Of a stretch of 64,000 bases of DNA, positions 27,459-38,501 are shown piece after piece. Each line of letters begins with the position of its first letter. Positions within the stretch are counted from its first letter, which is position 1. The notes below the pieces were generated by a model. It was given only the letters and a program-made list of their open reading frames with translations. It ran no database searches and was not told the DNA's origin. Both the position numbers and the translations under genes were made by a program. The DNA is from Microbacterium sp. cx-55 (GTDB taxonomy: Bacteria; Actinomycetota; Actinomycetes; Actinomycetales; Microbacteriaceae): the NCBI RefSeq assembly GCF_021117345.1, contig NZ_CP088261.1:248001-312000 (forward strand), given 5' to 3'.

Positions 27459-27758
27459 CTCACGTGACGCAATCTGCCGCCGGATGTCGCCGATTGCGCC
27501 ACGCGAACCATCGCGCAGGGGGCTCACGTGGCGCAATCGGGCGTCGGGGGCGACGGTTTGCGACACGTGAGCGGAAGGAAGGGCGCGGATGCGGTCGGGG
27601 GCGGGGACGCGGATGCGGGAGGGCGGAAGCGGAGCCGCGGGAGGCTCACGTGACGCAATCTGCCGCCGGATGTCGCCGATTGCGCCACGCGAACCGTCGC
27701 GCAGGGGGCTCACGTGGCGCAATCGGGCGTTGGGGGCGACGGTTTGCGACACGTGAGC
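27459..27758. repeat. Cluster 2 of CACGTG palindromes (four copies in a 186-bp duplication)
   Basis: A 114-bp block with two palindrome-like units (27459-27572) is repeated almost exactly at 27645-27758, offset 186 bp, with only a few differences. Units have arms such as CTCACGTGACGCAATC and GATTGCGCCACGCG. The near-identity indicates a recent tandem duplication. Confidence 0.85.
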
Positions 27759-27970
27759 GGAAGGAAGGGCGCGGATGCGGGAGGGCGGGAGCAAAAGCAC
27801 GTCCGCAGCCACGGGCGCGGATGCGGACGGCGCGGGAGCGGGTGCGGAAGGACCGGAGCGGATGCGGACGGCGACGGGCACGGCACGGGAGCGCACCCGG
27901 CGGAGGGCCGCTCGGCCGTGCGCCCCCAGCGAACACGGGCATGCCGCATCCGTGGGCTGGTTAGCCTCGT
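27759..27970. other. Purine-rich low-complexity stretch before clpC
   Basis: Made of repeated GCGCGGATGCGG-like words. Frames are open here only because of composition. No gene is supported. Confidence 0.5.
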
Positions 27971-28030
27971 TGTACTGCGCCAGACTGCGCCAATTGTGAG
28001 GCGCCAGGAGTGCCCCCGGAGGAGTGGACG

Positions 28031-30553
<2,523 letters not shown>

Positions 30554-30565
30554 CCTGACGCTCAA

Positions 30566-30600
30566 GAAGGGGGCGGATGCTGCGGCATCCGCCCCCTTCG
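30566..30600 (+). terminator. Terminator of clpC
   Basis: A 15-bp perfect stem (GAAGGGGGCGGATGC with its complement) and a 4-nt loop, followed by TCGTCGTT. It begins 12 nt after the clpC stop. Confidence 0.85.
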
Positions 30601-30629
30601 TCGTTCCTCACCGCGAGGGCGGGTCGGCG

Positions 30630-30635
30630 TAGGGT
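30630..30635 (+). promoter_or_regulatory. -10 box of the N-acetylglutamate synthase gene
   Basis: TAGGGT ends 6 nt before GTG 30642, predicting a leaderless mRNA. Confidence 0.55.
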
Positions 30636-30641
30636 GGGGGC

Positions 30642-31145
30642 GTGAGCGAATTCACCGTGCGTGCGGCGCGGACCTCGGACGTCCGTGCCATCCACCGGAT
30701 GCTGGAGCCGTACGTGCAGCGCCGCATCCTGCTCGGCAAAGACATCGTCGTGCTCTACGAGGCGGTGCAGCAGTTCATCGTCGCGGAGGACTCCGACGGC
30801 ACCGTGATCGGCTGCGGCGCGCTGCACGTGATGTGGGACGACCTCGGCGAGATCCGCACGCTCATCGTGTCGGATGACTGGCTGCACCGCGGCGTCGGGC
30901 GGGGCATCGTCGAAGCCCTCGAGAACGCGGCCCGCGCGCTCGGCCTGTCGCGCCTGTTCTGCCTGACCTTCGAAGTCGAATTCTTCACTCGGCGCGGGTT
31001 CTCCGAGATCGGCGAGCACGTCGTCGACCCCGACGTGTACTCGCAGCTCGTGCGCAGCCCCGACGAGGGCATCGCGGAATTCCTCGACCTCGCGCACGTC
31101 AAACCGAACACGCTCGGCAACACCCGGATGCTGAAGAACCTCTGA
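30642..31145 (+). CDS. Amino-acid N-acetyltransferase, short N-acetylglutamate synthase type
   Basis: A 167-residue GNAT protein like the single-domain N-acetylglutamate synthase of actinobacteria (Rv2747, ArgA-like), which starts arginine synthesis from glutamate and acetyl-CoA. Visible features are VRAARTSDVRAIHRML at the start, GCGALHVMWDDLGEIRTLIV (beta4), the acetyl-CoA loop RGVGRGIVEAL at about residues 85-95, and the C-terminal family signature FFTRRGFSEIG. It lacks the amino-acid-kinase domain of the classical ArgA. GTG 30642 is set by the -10 box. The following gene has its own leaderless promoter. Confidence 0.88.
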   Translation: MSEFTVRAARTSDVRAIHRMLEPYVQRRILLGKDIVVLYEAVQQFIVAEDSDGTVIGCGALHVMWDDLGEIRTLIVSDDWLHRGVGRGIVEALENAARALGLSRLFCLTFEVEFFTRRGFSEIGEHVVDPDVYSQLVRSPDEGIAEFLDLAHVKPNTLGNTRMLKNL

Positions 31146-31194
31146 CTCCGCGCCCGCCCGGGCGTGCCGCATCCGCTCCACGGCGGGCGGAGCT

Positions 31195-31200
31195 TAGCCT
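31195..31200 (+). promoter_or_regulatory. -10 box of the anchored exported protein gene
   Basis: TAGCCT ends 6 nt before GTG 31207, predicting a leaderless mRNA. Confidence 0.55.
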
Positions 31201-31206
31201 GGACGC

Positions 31207-31881
31207 GTGAGCACTCCCGTACGACGTCGACAGTCCCCGGCCGTCTATCGCCGTCGCCGCCTCGTGCTCCTCGTCGGGGTGCTGCTCGTGATCGGCCTGG
31301 TCTGGCTGCTCGTCGCGCAGCCGTGGCGAGGAAACGCGGCCCCGATGCCCGCGACGACGCCATCCGCGTCCGCCCCTGCATCCACCCCGGACTCCGCGAC
31401 CGATTCCGCCACCGACGAGCCGAACGACGGCGCGAACTCGGATGCGGTCGACCCGGGCACGGTCGACGGCGTGCCGACCTGCACCGCCCAGGACGTCACG
31501 GTCGAAGCGTTGACGGATGCGACGAGTTACGCCGCCGACCAGAACCCGCAGCTGTCGATCCGCCTGACGAACTCGTCGGCCGCGGATTGCACGATCAACG
31601 TCGGCACCACCGGGCAGTCGTTCACCATCACGAGCGGCAACGACACGTGGTGGCGCTCGACGGACTGTCAGTCGGAGCCGAGCGACACGATCGTCACGTT
31701 GACAACCGGCCAGACCGTCACGAGCGCCGCACCCATCACCTGGGATCGCACCCGCTCATCCGTCGACACCTGCCAGGACGCGAACCGGGTGAAGGCCCCC
31801 GGTGGCGGCGCCTCGTACCACCTCGCCGTCGCGATCGGCGGAATCGCGGCGACGTCGACGGCGCAGTTCATCCTGAACTAG
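31207..31881 (+). CDS. Membrane-anchored exported protein with a DUF4232-like domain
   Basis: A 224-residue protein: basic N-terminus, one membrane anchor (residues about 18-37, RLVLLVGVLLVIGLVWLLV), a Ser/Thr/Ala/Asp linker (40-92) and an outer domain (about 97-224) with four cysteines (PTCTAQDVTVEA, ADCTINV, TDCQS, DTCQDA). The domain pattern resembles DUF4232-type beta sandwiches of actinobacterial surface proteins. No enzyme motif is present. It lies 61 nt after the acetyltransferase gene but has its own -10 box. Function unknown. Confidence 0.75.
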   Translation: MSTPVRRRQSPAVYRRRRLVLLVGVLLVIGLVWLLVAQPWRGNAAPMPATTPSASAPASTPDSATDSATDEPNDGANSDAVDPGTVDGVPTCTAQDVTVEALTDATSYAADQNPQLSIRLTNSSAADCTINVGTTGQSFTITSGNDTWWRSTDCQSEPSDTIVTLTTGQTVTSAAPITWDRTRSSVDTCQDANRVKAPGGGASYHLAVAIGGIAATSTAQFILN

Positions 31882-31896
31882 CGGGGCGCCCGCAAC

Positions 31897-31927
31897 GAGC
31901 AGCGCCCTCCGAGCAGCGCCCTCAACC
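31897..31927. repeat. 16-bp tandem duplication at a convergent junction
   Basis: CGAGCAGCGCCCTC occurs twice in tandem (from about 31897 and 31913). The second unit runs into the stop codon of the leftward small gene (31922-31924). Confidence 0.45.
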
Positions 31928-32113
31928 CGCGCGGCGTCCCTTGCCGCCGGCGCCGAAGGCGAGCACCAGGCCGTAGCCGGAGACCGCCCCGCCGATCCAG
32001 CTGAAGAAGTGCAGCCAGGACGGCGCACCGTTCAGGTCCCAGATGACGAAGCCGACGCACGCGGCGAGTCCGAGGAGAGCCATGATGAGCCCGGTGATGC
32101 GGTAGGTGTTCAC
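31922..32113 (-). CDS. Small two-pass membrane protein
   Basis: A 63-residue protein with two hydrophobic helices (about residues 6-24 and 32-53, YRITGLIMALLGLAACVGFV first) and a short basic tail. GTG 32113 is chosen because the membrane helix follows directly; an ATG 19 codons upstream would add a polar leader. It is convergent with the exported protein gene and follows the permease gene in the same direction after a gap of 120 nt. No family is recognised. Confidence 0.6.
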   Translation of the reverse strand: MNTYRITGLIMALLGLAACVGFVIWDLNGAPSWLHFFSWIGGAVSGYGLVLAFGAGGKGRRAG

Positions 32114-32236
32114 GCACTCACCGTAGGGGGTCGGGGTTCGCCGTGACCAGTCGAGTCCGAGCCCGGACACACGAACACGCGATCGCGCGCGAGGGGGTGC
32201 GTGCGATCGCGTGCCCGTGGTGAGGCCTCGCAGAGA

Positions 32237-33769
32237 CTACTTCGTGCCGTCGAAGACCTCTTTCTCCATCGCGTCGTAGCCCTCGGCCTGCGGGTCACCG
32301 TGCAGTCCTCCCGACAGGGCGTATTCCTCTTCCGGCGAGAGGATGAGCCGGTTCCGGCCGTAGAGCGCGAACCCGATGAAGATCACGGCGTAGACCACGA
32401 TGATCGCGACGATCGCGAGCAGATACGCCGGGTTGACCAGCAGCCCCACGAAGACGATCGCGGCGATGATCGCGGCCGAGTAGGCCCCGAACAGACCCCA
32501 CGGGCTCTTGTACGGACGATTGGCGTTCGGGAACTTCCGGCGCAGCACGATGAACGACACCATCTGCAGGAAGTAGGCGAGCACCGCGCCCCACACGGCA
32601 ATGTTGAGCACGATCGCTCCCGCCGGGCTCGCGTCACCGCCGGCGGCCTGCACGATCACGAGGGCCAGGAAGCCGAGCACCGCGCCGAAGACGAGCGCGA
32701 CCCACGGGGTCTGGCTCTTCTTGCCGGTGAGCGACAGCCAGCGTGGGTAGTACCCGGCCCGCGAGAGCGAGTACATGTTGCGGCCGTAGGCGAACATGAT
32801 GCCCATGAGCGAGGCCAGCAGGCCGACCAGGGCGAGGAGGGCGAGGATCGCCGCCGCCTGATCGCCGACCATCGTGCGGAACCCGTCGAGGAGCGGCTCG
32901 AGTGAGGCGCCCGTGGCCTCGGCGCCGAGCACGCCGGTGTTCAGGAACAGCACGATGAGGCCGGTGACGATCAGGGTTCCGCGTGCCCAGAGACCGGCGC
33001 GCGGGATGTCGCGGGCCGGGTTGTGCGACTCTTCGGCCGCGAGCGGGAGCTCCTCGATACCGAGGAAGAACCACATCGCGAACGGGAGGGCGAGCAGGAT
33101 CGACCAGATGCCGAACGGGAGGAACGCGCTCTCGCCCGCGGCGGGGGCGATGTCCCACAGCGAGTCCCAGCTGAACTGCCCGGAGAAGACCGCCATCACG
33201 CCGAAGACGACGATGATCGCGATCGAGATGATCGACACGACGATCGCGAAGACGAACGAGATGTTGGCACCCGCCGCGTTCAGCGCGATGAAGACCGCGT
33301 ACAGGATCAGCCACCACACGAACGATGGCAGGCTGACGCCGGTCAGGAGCGACAGCGCCGCATCCGCATACTGACCCGAGAAGTAGACGACCACCGCCGT
33401 CGTGGCGACGTACTCGATGGTCTCGGCGAGGCCGGTCGCGAGACCACCCCATGGGCCGAGTGCGGATCGCGCGAACGAGTACGCGCCGCCCGTGTGCGGC
33501 ATGGCCGCCGCCATCTCGCCGATCGAGAAGGTGAGGCCGTAGTACATGACGACGAGGATGACGAAGGCGATCAGCATGCCGCCGAAACCGGCGAAGCCGA
33601 TGCCGAAGTTCCAGCCGGAGAAGTCGCCCGAGATCACCGCCGCGACGGCGAGACCCCAGAGGCCCCAGACGCCGGCCGATCTCTTCAGGGTGCGCTTTTC
33701 GAAATACCCGGTTTCAGCTCGGGTGTAGGTCGCTCCGGCGACCCGCCGTGAATCACTGCTCTGGGACAT
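32237..33769 (-). CDS. Amino acid/amine permease of the ethanolamine (Eat) family
   Basis: A 510-residue APC-superfamily transporter with about 12 membrane helices. The N-terminal part has the Eat-type pattern VISGDFSGWNFG (about residues 45-56) and MPHTGGAYSFARSALGPWGG (about 88-107), as in ethanolamine permeases. ATG 33769 lies behind a strong ribosome site (GGAGG, 5 nt); the longer frame to 33880 crosses the promoter region. It is divergent from the glutamine-synthetase-like gene, and the shared 200-bp region holds a candidate operator at 33869-33881. It most likely imports the amine substrate of the locus. Ethanolamine is favoured over putrescine by family resemblance; this is an inference. 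Confidence 0.88.
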   Translation of the reverse strand: MSQSSDSRRVAGATYTRAETGYFEKRTLKRSAGVWGLWGLAVAAVISGDFSGWNFGIGFAGFGGMLIAFVILVVMYYGLTFSIGEMAAAMPHTGGAYSFARSALGPWGGLATGLAETIEYVATTAVVVYFSGQYADAALSLLTGVSLPSFVWWLILYAVFIALNAAGANISFVFAIVVSIISIAIIVVFGVMAVFSGQFSWDSLWDIAPAAGESAFLPFGIWSILLALPFAMWFFLGIEELPLAAEESHNPARDIPRAGLWARGTLIVTGLIVLFLNTGVLGAEATGASLEPLLDGFRTMVGDQAAAILALLALVGLLASLMGIMFAYGRNMYSLSRAGYYPRWLSLTGKKSQTPWVALVFGAVLGFLALVIVQAAGGDASPAGAIVLNIAVWGAVLAYFLQMVSFIVLRRKFPNANRPYKSPWGLFGAYSAAIIAAIVFVGLLVNPAYLLAIVAIIVVYAVIFIGFALYGRNRLILSPEEEYALSGGLHGDPQAEGYDAMEKEVFDGTK

Positions 33770-33868
33770 CCATCCTCCGTGAGGCTTCGGGTGCTGCACG
33801 TGATCAGGCGCGCCGGAACGCGCGCCGTTTCGGTTGATTGTGGAGGTTATTGGCATGCTGTGTCTACC

Positions 33869-33881
33869 TTTGAAGATCAAA
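33869..33881. promoter_or_regulatory. Candidate operator in the permease / ligase divergent promoter
   Basis: The perfect inverted repeat TTTGA-AGA-TCAAA lies about 100 nt from each start codon. It is a plausible site for the FadR-type GntR regulator encoded at the end of the locus (38502-39221). Seen once in this window. Confidence 0.4.
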
Positions 33882-33969
33882 TCCTCGTTACAGTGAGGTC
33901 ACCCGCGTGGCACCGCCGTGCGAAAAGGTAGGTTCGCCCGACGTCGTCGGGCCGATGAGAGGACGACGG

Positions 33970-35325
33970 ATGCCGGGCAATCTCTCCGTGACCGAACTGG
34001 ACGCCGCGATCACCGCGGGCGAGATCGACACCGTCATCGTCGCCGTGCCCGATGCGCAGGGCCGCCTCGTCGGCAAGCGCGTGTCGGCACGGATGTGGCG
34101 GGACGTCGTGCTGCCCGAGGGTGCCGAGGCCTGCAACTACCTGCTGTCGGTGGACGTCGACCTGAACACGGTCGACGGCTACGCCATGTCGAGCTGGGAG
34201 ACCGGGTACGGCGACATGGTGCTCGCGCCCGACCTCGACACGCTCCGCCGCATTCCCTGGCAGCCGGGCACCGCCCTCGTGATGAGCGACCTGCGCGCCG
34301 CGGACGGGCGGGATGTCGCCCCCTCGCCGCGCAGCATCCTGAATCGTCAACGCGCACGCCTGGCGGAGCGCGACCTCGTCGCGTTCGCGGCCACGGAGCT
34401 CGAATTCATCGTCTTCGACGACACCTTCCGCGAAGCCTGGCGGAAGGGCTACCGGGATCTCGCCACCTCGACCGACTACAACGTCGACTACAACCTGCTC
34501 GCCACGACCCGCATGGAGCCGCTGCTGCGCGATATCCGCAACGGGATGGACGGCGCGGGGATGTACTGCGAGGGCGTGAAGGGCGAGTGCAACTTCGGCC
34601 AGCAGGAGATCGGATTCCGCTACAGCGAGGCGCTCGATACCGCCGACGACCACACGATCTACAAGAACGGGGCGAAGGAGATCGCCGACGCGCACGGGAA
34701 GTCGTTGACCTTCATGGCCAAGTTCAACGAGCGCGAGGGCAACAGCTGCCACATCCACCTGTCGGTGCGCTCGAGCGACGGCGAACCGGTCATGTCGGGC
34801 GACGGCGAGCACGGCTTCAGCCCCCTCATGGAGAACTGGATCGCGGGCGTGCTCGCCACGCTCCGGGAGTTCACCCTGCTGTACGCGCCCACGATCAACT
34901 CCTACAAGCGCTACGCGAAGGGCTCGTTCGCTCCCACCGGGGTCGCGTGGGGCATCGACAACCGCACGTGCGCCCTGCGCGTGGTCGGCCACGGTCAGGG
35001 CCTCCGCGTCGAGAACCGCGTGCCCGGCGGTGATGTGAACCCATACCTGGCGATCTCCGCGATCATCGCCGGCGGGCTGTACGGGATCGAGAACGAACTC
35101 GCCCTGCCCGACCCGATGACGGGCAACGCCTACACCTCCGGCGTCGACACCCTGCCGACCACGCTCCGCGAGGCCGCCGCGCTGTTCTCCGAGTCGACGA
35201 TCGCCCGTGCCGCCTTCGGCGACGACGTGGTCGAGCATTATCTGAACCAGGCGCGCATCGAGGTGGAAGCCTTCGACGCGGCCGTAACCGACTGGGAGCG
35301 CGTGCGTGGCTTCGAACGACTCTGA
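33970..35325 (+). CDS. Glutamine-synthetase-like gamma-glutamyl-amine ligase (GlnA4/PuuA type)
   Basis: A 451-residue type I GS-fold enzyme expected to join glutamate to an amine with ATP. Conserved segments are ATELEFIVFDD (about residues 137-147), GEHGFSPLMENWIAG, GNSCHIHLSV (about 257-266), NSYKRYAKGSFAPTGVAWG (about 311-329) and RVENRVPGGDVNPYLAISAI (about 347-366). It differs from true glutamine synthetases in gene context and in lacking a C-terminal adenylylation tail. ATG 33970 is preceded by AGAGGA at six bases. Streptomyces GlnA4 (gamma-glutamylethanolamide synthetase) and E. coli PuuA are the relevant relatives. The next gene starts inside its 3' end. Confidence 0.9.
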   Translation: MPGNLSVTELDAAITAGEIDTVIVAVPDAQGRLVGKRVSARMWRDVVLPEGAEACNYLLSVDVDLNTVDGYAMSSWETGYGDMVLAPDLDTLRRIPWQPGTALVMSDLRAADGRDVAPSPRSILNRQRARLAERDLVAFAATELEFIVFDDTFREAWRKGYRDLATSTDYNVDYNLLATTRMEPLLRDIRNGMDGAGMYCEGVKGECNFGQQEIGFRYSEALDTADDHTIYKNGAKEIADAHGKSLTFMAKFNEREGNSCHIHLSVRSSDGEPVMSGDGEHGFSPLMENWIAGVLATLREFTLLYAPTINSYKRYAKGSFAPTGVAWGIDNRTCALRVVGHGQGLRVENRVPGGDVNPYLAISAIIAGGLYGIENELALPDPMTGNAYTSGVDTLPTTLREAAALFSESTIARAAFGDDVVEHYLNQARIEVEAFDAAVTDWERVRGFERL

Positions 35326-36103
35326 CCGCGTGCCCGTCGTGGGCCTGAGTACGTACCTCGAGCGGGCGAAGCAGGGCGTGTGGGACGTGCGGGCGGCGTT
35401 CCTTCCGCAGCAGTACTTCGACGCGGTGACCGCCTCGGGCGGGGCGGCGGTCCTCCTTCCGCCGCAGCCCAACCCGGAACCCTCCGCCGAAACAGTGCTC
35501 GACGGTCTCGATGGGCTGATCCTCACGGGCGGTCTCGACGTGCAACCCGAGCTCTACGGCGCCGAGCGGCATCCGCTCACCGACCCCGCGCGCGCAGACC
35601 GCGATGCCTGGGAACTGGCGCTCCTGCGCGGCGCACGTCGACGCGGCATCCCCGTCTTCGGGATCTGCCGTGGCCTGCAGCTCATCAACGTGGCCTTCGG
35701 GGGCAGCCTGCACCAGCACCTGCCCGACGACCTCGGCACCGAGCGCTACCGGATCGGCGGCGGCGTGTTCGCCGACAACACGGTGATCGTCGAGGACGGC
35801 ACCCGGCTGGCCGGGCTCGTCGGCGCCGGCGAGTACGGCGTGCACAGCTATCACCACCAGGGCGTCGACCGCGTCGGCGAGGGACTCACCGTGACGGCGC
35901 GCACGGACGACGGCCTCGTGCAGGCATTCGAGCTGCCCGGCGACGAATACCTCGTGGCCGTGCAGTGGCACCCGGAAGAGAACTCGGCCGACCGGCGCCT
36001 GTTCCTCGGCCTCGTGGCAGCCGCATCCGCCCACCGTGCGGCGCGCGATGCCGCATCCGCCGCCGGGGCGACGACATCTGTACCGCGAGGAGTGGACGCA
36101 TGA
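35306..36103 (+). CDS. C26 peptidase / class I amidotransferase-like gamma-glutamyl hydrolase (PuuD-like)
   Basis: A 265-residue glutamine-amidotransferase-fold hydrolase. The catalytic triad is complete: GICRGLQLIN with the nucleophilic Cys (about residue 118) and QWHPEE with His and Glu (about 221-225); GGLDVQPELYG is the family loop. It should release glutamate from a gamma-glutamyl product at the end of the pathway. GTG 35306 lies 20 bp before the upstream stop, and its own stop overlaps the aldehyde dehydrogenase start (ATGA). The C-terminal 25 residues are Ala-rich. Confidence 0.9.
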   Translation: MASNDSDRVPVVGLSTYLERAKQGVWDVRAAFLPQQYFDAVTASGGAAVLLPPQPNPEPSAETVLDGLDGLILTGGLDVQPELYGAERHPLTDPARADRDAWELALLRGARRRGIPVFGICRGLQLINVAFGGSLHQHLPDDLGTERYRIGGGVFADNTVIVEDGTRLAGLVGAGEYGVHSYHHQGVDRVGEGLTVTARTDDGLVQAFELPGDEYLVAVQWHPEENSADRRLFLGLVAAASAHRAARDAASAAGATTSVPRGVDA

Positions 36104-37458
36104 GCACCATCACCCTGATCGACCCGTCGACCGGGCGGGCATTCCAGGAGCTGCCCCGCGCGAGCGTCGAGGAGGCGGATGCGGCGATCGCTCTGGCCGT
36201 CACCGCGCAGCGTGCGTGGGCGGCGCTCGCCCCCGGCGCACGGGCCGACGCGCTGCGCGCCTTCGCCCGGGTCGTCGAGGAGCACGTCGAGGAGCTCGCA
36301 CAGCTCGAGGTCCGCAACTCCGGCCACCCGATCGGGTCGGCGCGCTGGGAAGCGGGCCACGTCGCGCAGGTGCTGAACTACTACGCGGGTGCGCCGGAGC
36401 GGCTGCTCGGGGCGCAGATCCCCGTGCCCGGCGGCATCGACCTCACGTTCCACGAGCCGTACGGTGTCGTCGGCATCATCGTGCCGTGGAACTTCCCCAT
36501 GACGATCGCGTCGTGGGGCTTCGCGCCGGCGCTCGCCGCCGGAAACGCGGTCGTGCTGAAACCCGCCGAGCTCACCCCGCTCACCGCGCTGCGCCTCGGC
36601 GAACTCGCCCTCGAGGCGGGCCTTCCCGAGGGGCTCTTCCAGGTCACCGCCGGATCCGGTTCAGTCGTCGGCCAGCGGTTCGTGACGCATCCGGACGTCC
36701 GCAAGGTCGTCTTCACCGGATCGACCGAGGTCGGCGTCGACGTCGCGGCCGGATGCGCCGGGATGCTGAAACCGGTCACGCTCGAACTCGGCGGCAAGAG
36801 CGCCAACATCGTGTTCGCGGATGCGGACCTCGAAAAGGCCGCCGCGGCGACCCCGGGCTCGGTCTTCGACAACGCCGGACAGGACTGCTGCGCGCGCAGC
36901 CGCATCCTGGTGCAGCGCTCGGTGTACGACCGGTTCCTGGAACTGCTCGAGCCGGCCGTCGCCGCGTGGCGGGTGGGCGACCCCTCCCGCGACGACGTCG
37001 ACATGGGCCCGCTCATCTCCGCGCGCCACCGGGACGGCGTCGCATCGTTCCTCGACGAAGCCGACATCGCCTTCCGCGGCAGCGCGCCTGAGGGCGAGGG
37101 TTTCTGGTTCGCCCCGGCCGTCGTGCTCGCCGACCCCGCCGACCGGGTCGCCCGCGACGAGATCTTCGGCCCGATCGTGGCGGTGCTGCCGTTCGACGAC
37201 GAAGCCGACGGCATCCGTCTCGCGAACGACACGATCTACGGCCTCGCCGGATCGATCTGGACCGAGAACCTCGGCCGCGCCGTGCGGGTCTCGCGCGCCG
37301 TGAAGAGCGGCGTGCTCTCGGTCAACTCGCACTCGTCGGTGCGGTACTGGACGCCCTTCGGCGGCATGAAGGCCTCCGGCCTCGGCCGCGAACTCGGCCC
37401 CGACGCCGCTGAGCACTTCACCGAGACGAAGAACGTGTTCTTCGCCACCGACGCGTGA
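36100..37458 (+). CDS. Aldehyde dehydrogenase of the gamma-glutamyl-amine pathway
   Basis: A 452-residue NAD(P)-dependent aldehyde dehydrogenase. Signatures are GIIVPWNFPMTIASWGFAPALAAGN (about residues 123-147), FTGSTEVG (about 205-212), the general base motif LELGGKSANIV (about 228-238) and the catalytic Cys in NAGQDCCARSR (about 258-268). The family resembles PuuC and betaine-aldehyde-type enzymes. Its likely substrate is the gamma-glutamyl-aminoaldehyde produced in this locus. It overlaps puuD by 4 bp and is followed after 82 nt by the SDR gene. Confidence 0.92.
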   Translation: MSTITLIDPSTGRAFQELPRASVEEADAAIALAVTAQRAWAALAPGARADALRAFARVVEEHVEELAQLEVRNSGHPIGSARWEAGHVAQVLNYYAGAPERLLGAQIPVPGGIDLTFHEPYGVVGIIVPWNFPMTIASWGFAPALAAGNAVVLKPAELTPLTALRLGELALEAGLPEGLFQVTAGSGSVVGQRFVTHPDVRKVVFTGSTEVGVDVAAGCAGMLKPVTLELGGKSANIVFADADLEKAAAATPGSVFDNAGQDCCARSRILVQRSVYDRFLELLEPAVAAWRVGDPSRDDVDMGPLISARHRDGVASFLDEADIAFRGSAPEGEGFWFAPAVVLADPADRVARDEIFGPIVAVLPFDDEADGIRLANDTIYGLAGSIWTENLGRAVRVSRAVKSGVLSVNSHSSVRYWTPFGGMKASGLGRELGPDAAEHFTETKNVFFATDA

Positions 37459-37540
37459 GGCCCGTCCGCATCCGGGATCAGCACCCGGACCACCTGTGCG
37501 CGCGGGACGCACCGGAGATGTCATCGAAAGGAAACACCAC

Positions 37541-38314
37541 ATGGATCTGACGCAGCGACTGAAGGATCGTGTCGCGATCATCACGGGCGGGGCCAGCGGC
37601 ATCGGCTTCGCCACGGCGCGCCGATTCGCCGCCGAAGGTGCCCACGTCGTGATCGCCGACCTCGACCCGGTGTCGGGTGCGCGGGCGGCCGAAGCGGTCG
37701 GCGGCACCTCCCGCACCGTCAACGTCGCCGACGAGGAATCCGTGGACGCGCTGTTCGACGGGATCGCGGCGGAGTTCGGGCGGATCGACATCGCGTTCAA
37801 CAACGCCGGGATCTCCCCGGCCGACGACGACTCGATCGAGACGACCGGGCTGCCCGCGTGGGAACGCGTGCAGGACGTCAACCTCAAGAGCGTCTACCTC
37901 TGCTCCCGGGCGGCCCTGCGGTACATGGTTCCGGCCGGCAGCGGATCGATCATCAACACGGCGTCCTTCGTCGCGCTGCTCGGGTCGGCGACCTCGCAGA
38001 TCTCGTACACCGCCTCGAAGGGCGGCGTGCTCGCGATGACCCGCGAGCTCGGCGTGCAGTTCGCGCGCCAGGGCATCCGGGTCAACGCCCTCTGCCCTGG
38101 ACCGGTGAACACACCCCTGCTGCAGGAGCTGTTCGCCAAAGACCCGGAGCGTGCCCAGCGCCGACTCGTGCACGTGCCGATGGGGCGCTTCGCCGAGCCC
38201 GACGAACTCGCCGCCGCGGTCGCGTTCCTCGCCTCCGATGACGCATCGTTCATCACCGCGACTGCATTCGTGGTCGACGGTGGCATCACGAACGCCTACG
38301 TCACCCCGCTCTGA
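37541..38314 (+). CDS. Short-chain dehydrogenase/reductase (SDR)
   Basis: A 257-residue classical SDR. The cofactor loop is GGASGIGFATA (about residues 16-26), with an Asp (ADLD) after beta2 that favours NAD. NNAGIS is near residue 88, the catalytic Ser is in INTASFVALLG, Tyr and Lys are in YTASKGG (about 157-163), and PGPVNTPLLQ follows. It lies in the amine locus where putrescine pathways would have the PuuB flavin oxidase. Oxidation of the alcohol group of gamma-glutamylethanolamide to the aldehyde is therefore an attractive role, but this is inferred from context. ATG 37541 has a GAAAGGAAA ribosome site. Confidence 0.9.
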   Translation: MDLTQRLKDRVAIITGGASGIGFATARRFAAEGAHVVIADLDPVSGARAAEAVGGTSRTVNVADEESVDALFDGIAAEFGRIDIAFNNAGISPADDDSIETTGLPAWERVQDVNLKSVYLCSRAALRYMVPAGSGSIINTASFVALLGSATSQISYTASKGGVLAMTRELGVQFARQGIRVNALCPGPVNTPLLQELFAKDPERAQRRLVHVPMGRFAEPDELAAAVAFLASDDASFITATAFVVDGGITNAYVTPL

Positions 38315-38501
38315 TGCCGGGCCGCGCGTCGGGGCCGTGGGGACGGAGTCCGGCGCGCGGGTCGGGGTGTTGTGCGGCGCGGGCGGGCGTTTGTGTGGCG
38401 CGCGCGGGCGGTTTCGTCGCGTGGGGTGTGCTCACCGGCGGCGTTGTCGCCGCGCGGGATGTGCGGGCGGGCGGCGTTGTGCACATGAGAGGCTCGAACC
38501 G
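38315..38501. other. GC-rich low-complexity intergenic stretch
   Basis: Contains imperfect repeats of GCGCGGGCGGGCGTTTGTG-like words between the SDR and regulator genes. No gene, hairpin terminator or clear operator is seen. Confidence 0.4.

Noticed and set aside
33970..35325. A housekeeping glutamine synthetase
   Set aside because: The operon with a gamma-glutamyl hydrolase, aldehyde dehydrogenase and amine permease points to gamma-glutamyl-amine synthesis.
33970..38314. A putrescine (Puu) pathway
   Set aside because: The flavin oxidase PuuB and a GABA transaminase are missing and the permease is of the ethanolamine type. It is not excluded, only less favoured.
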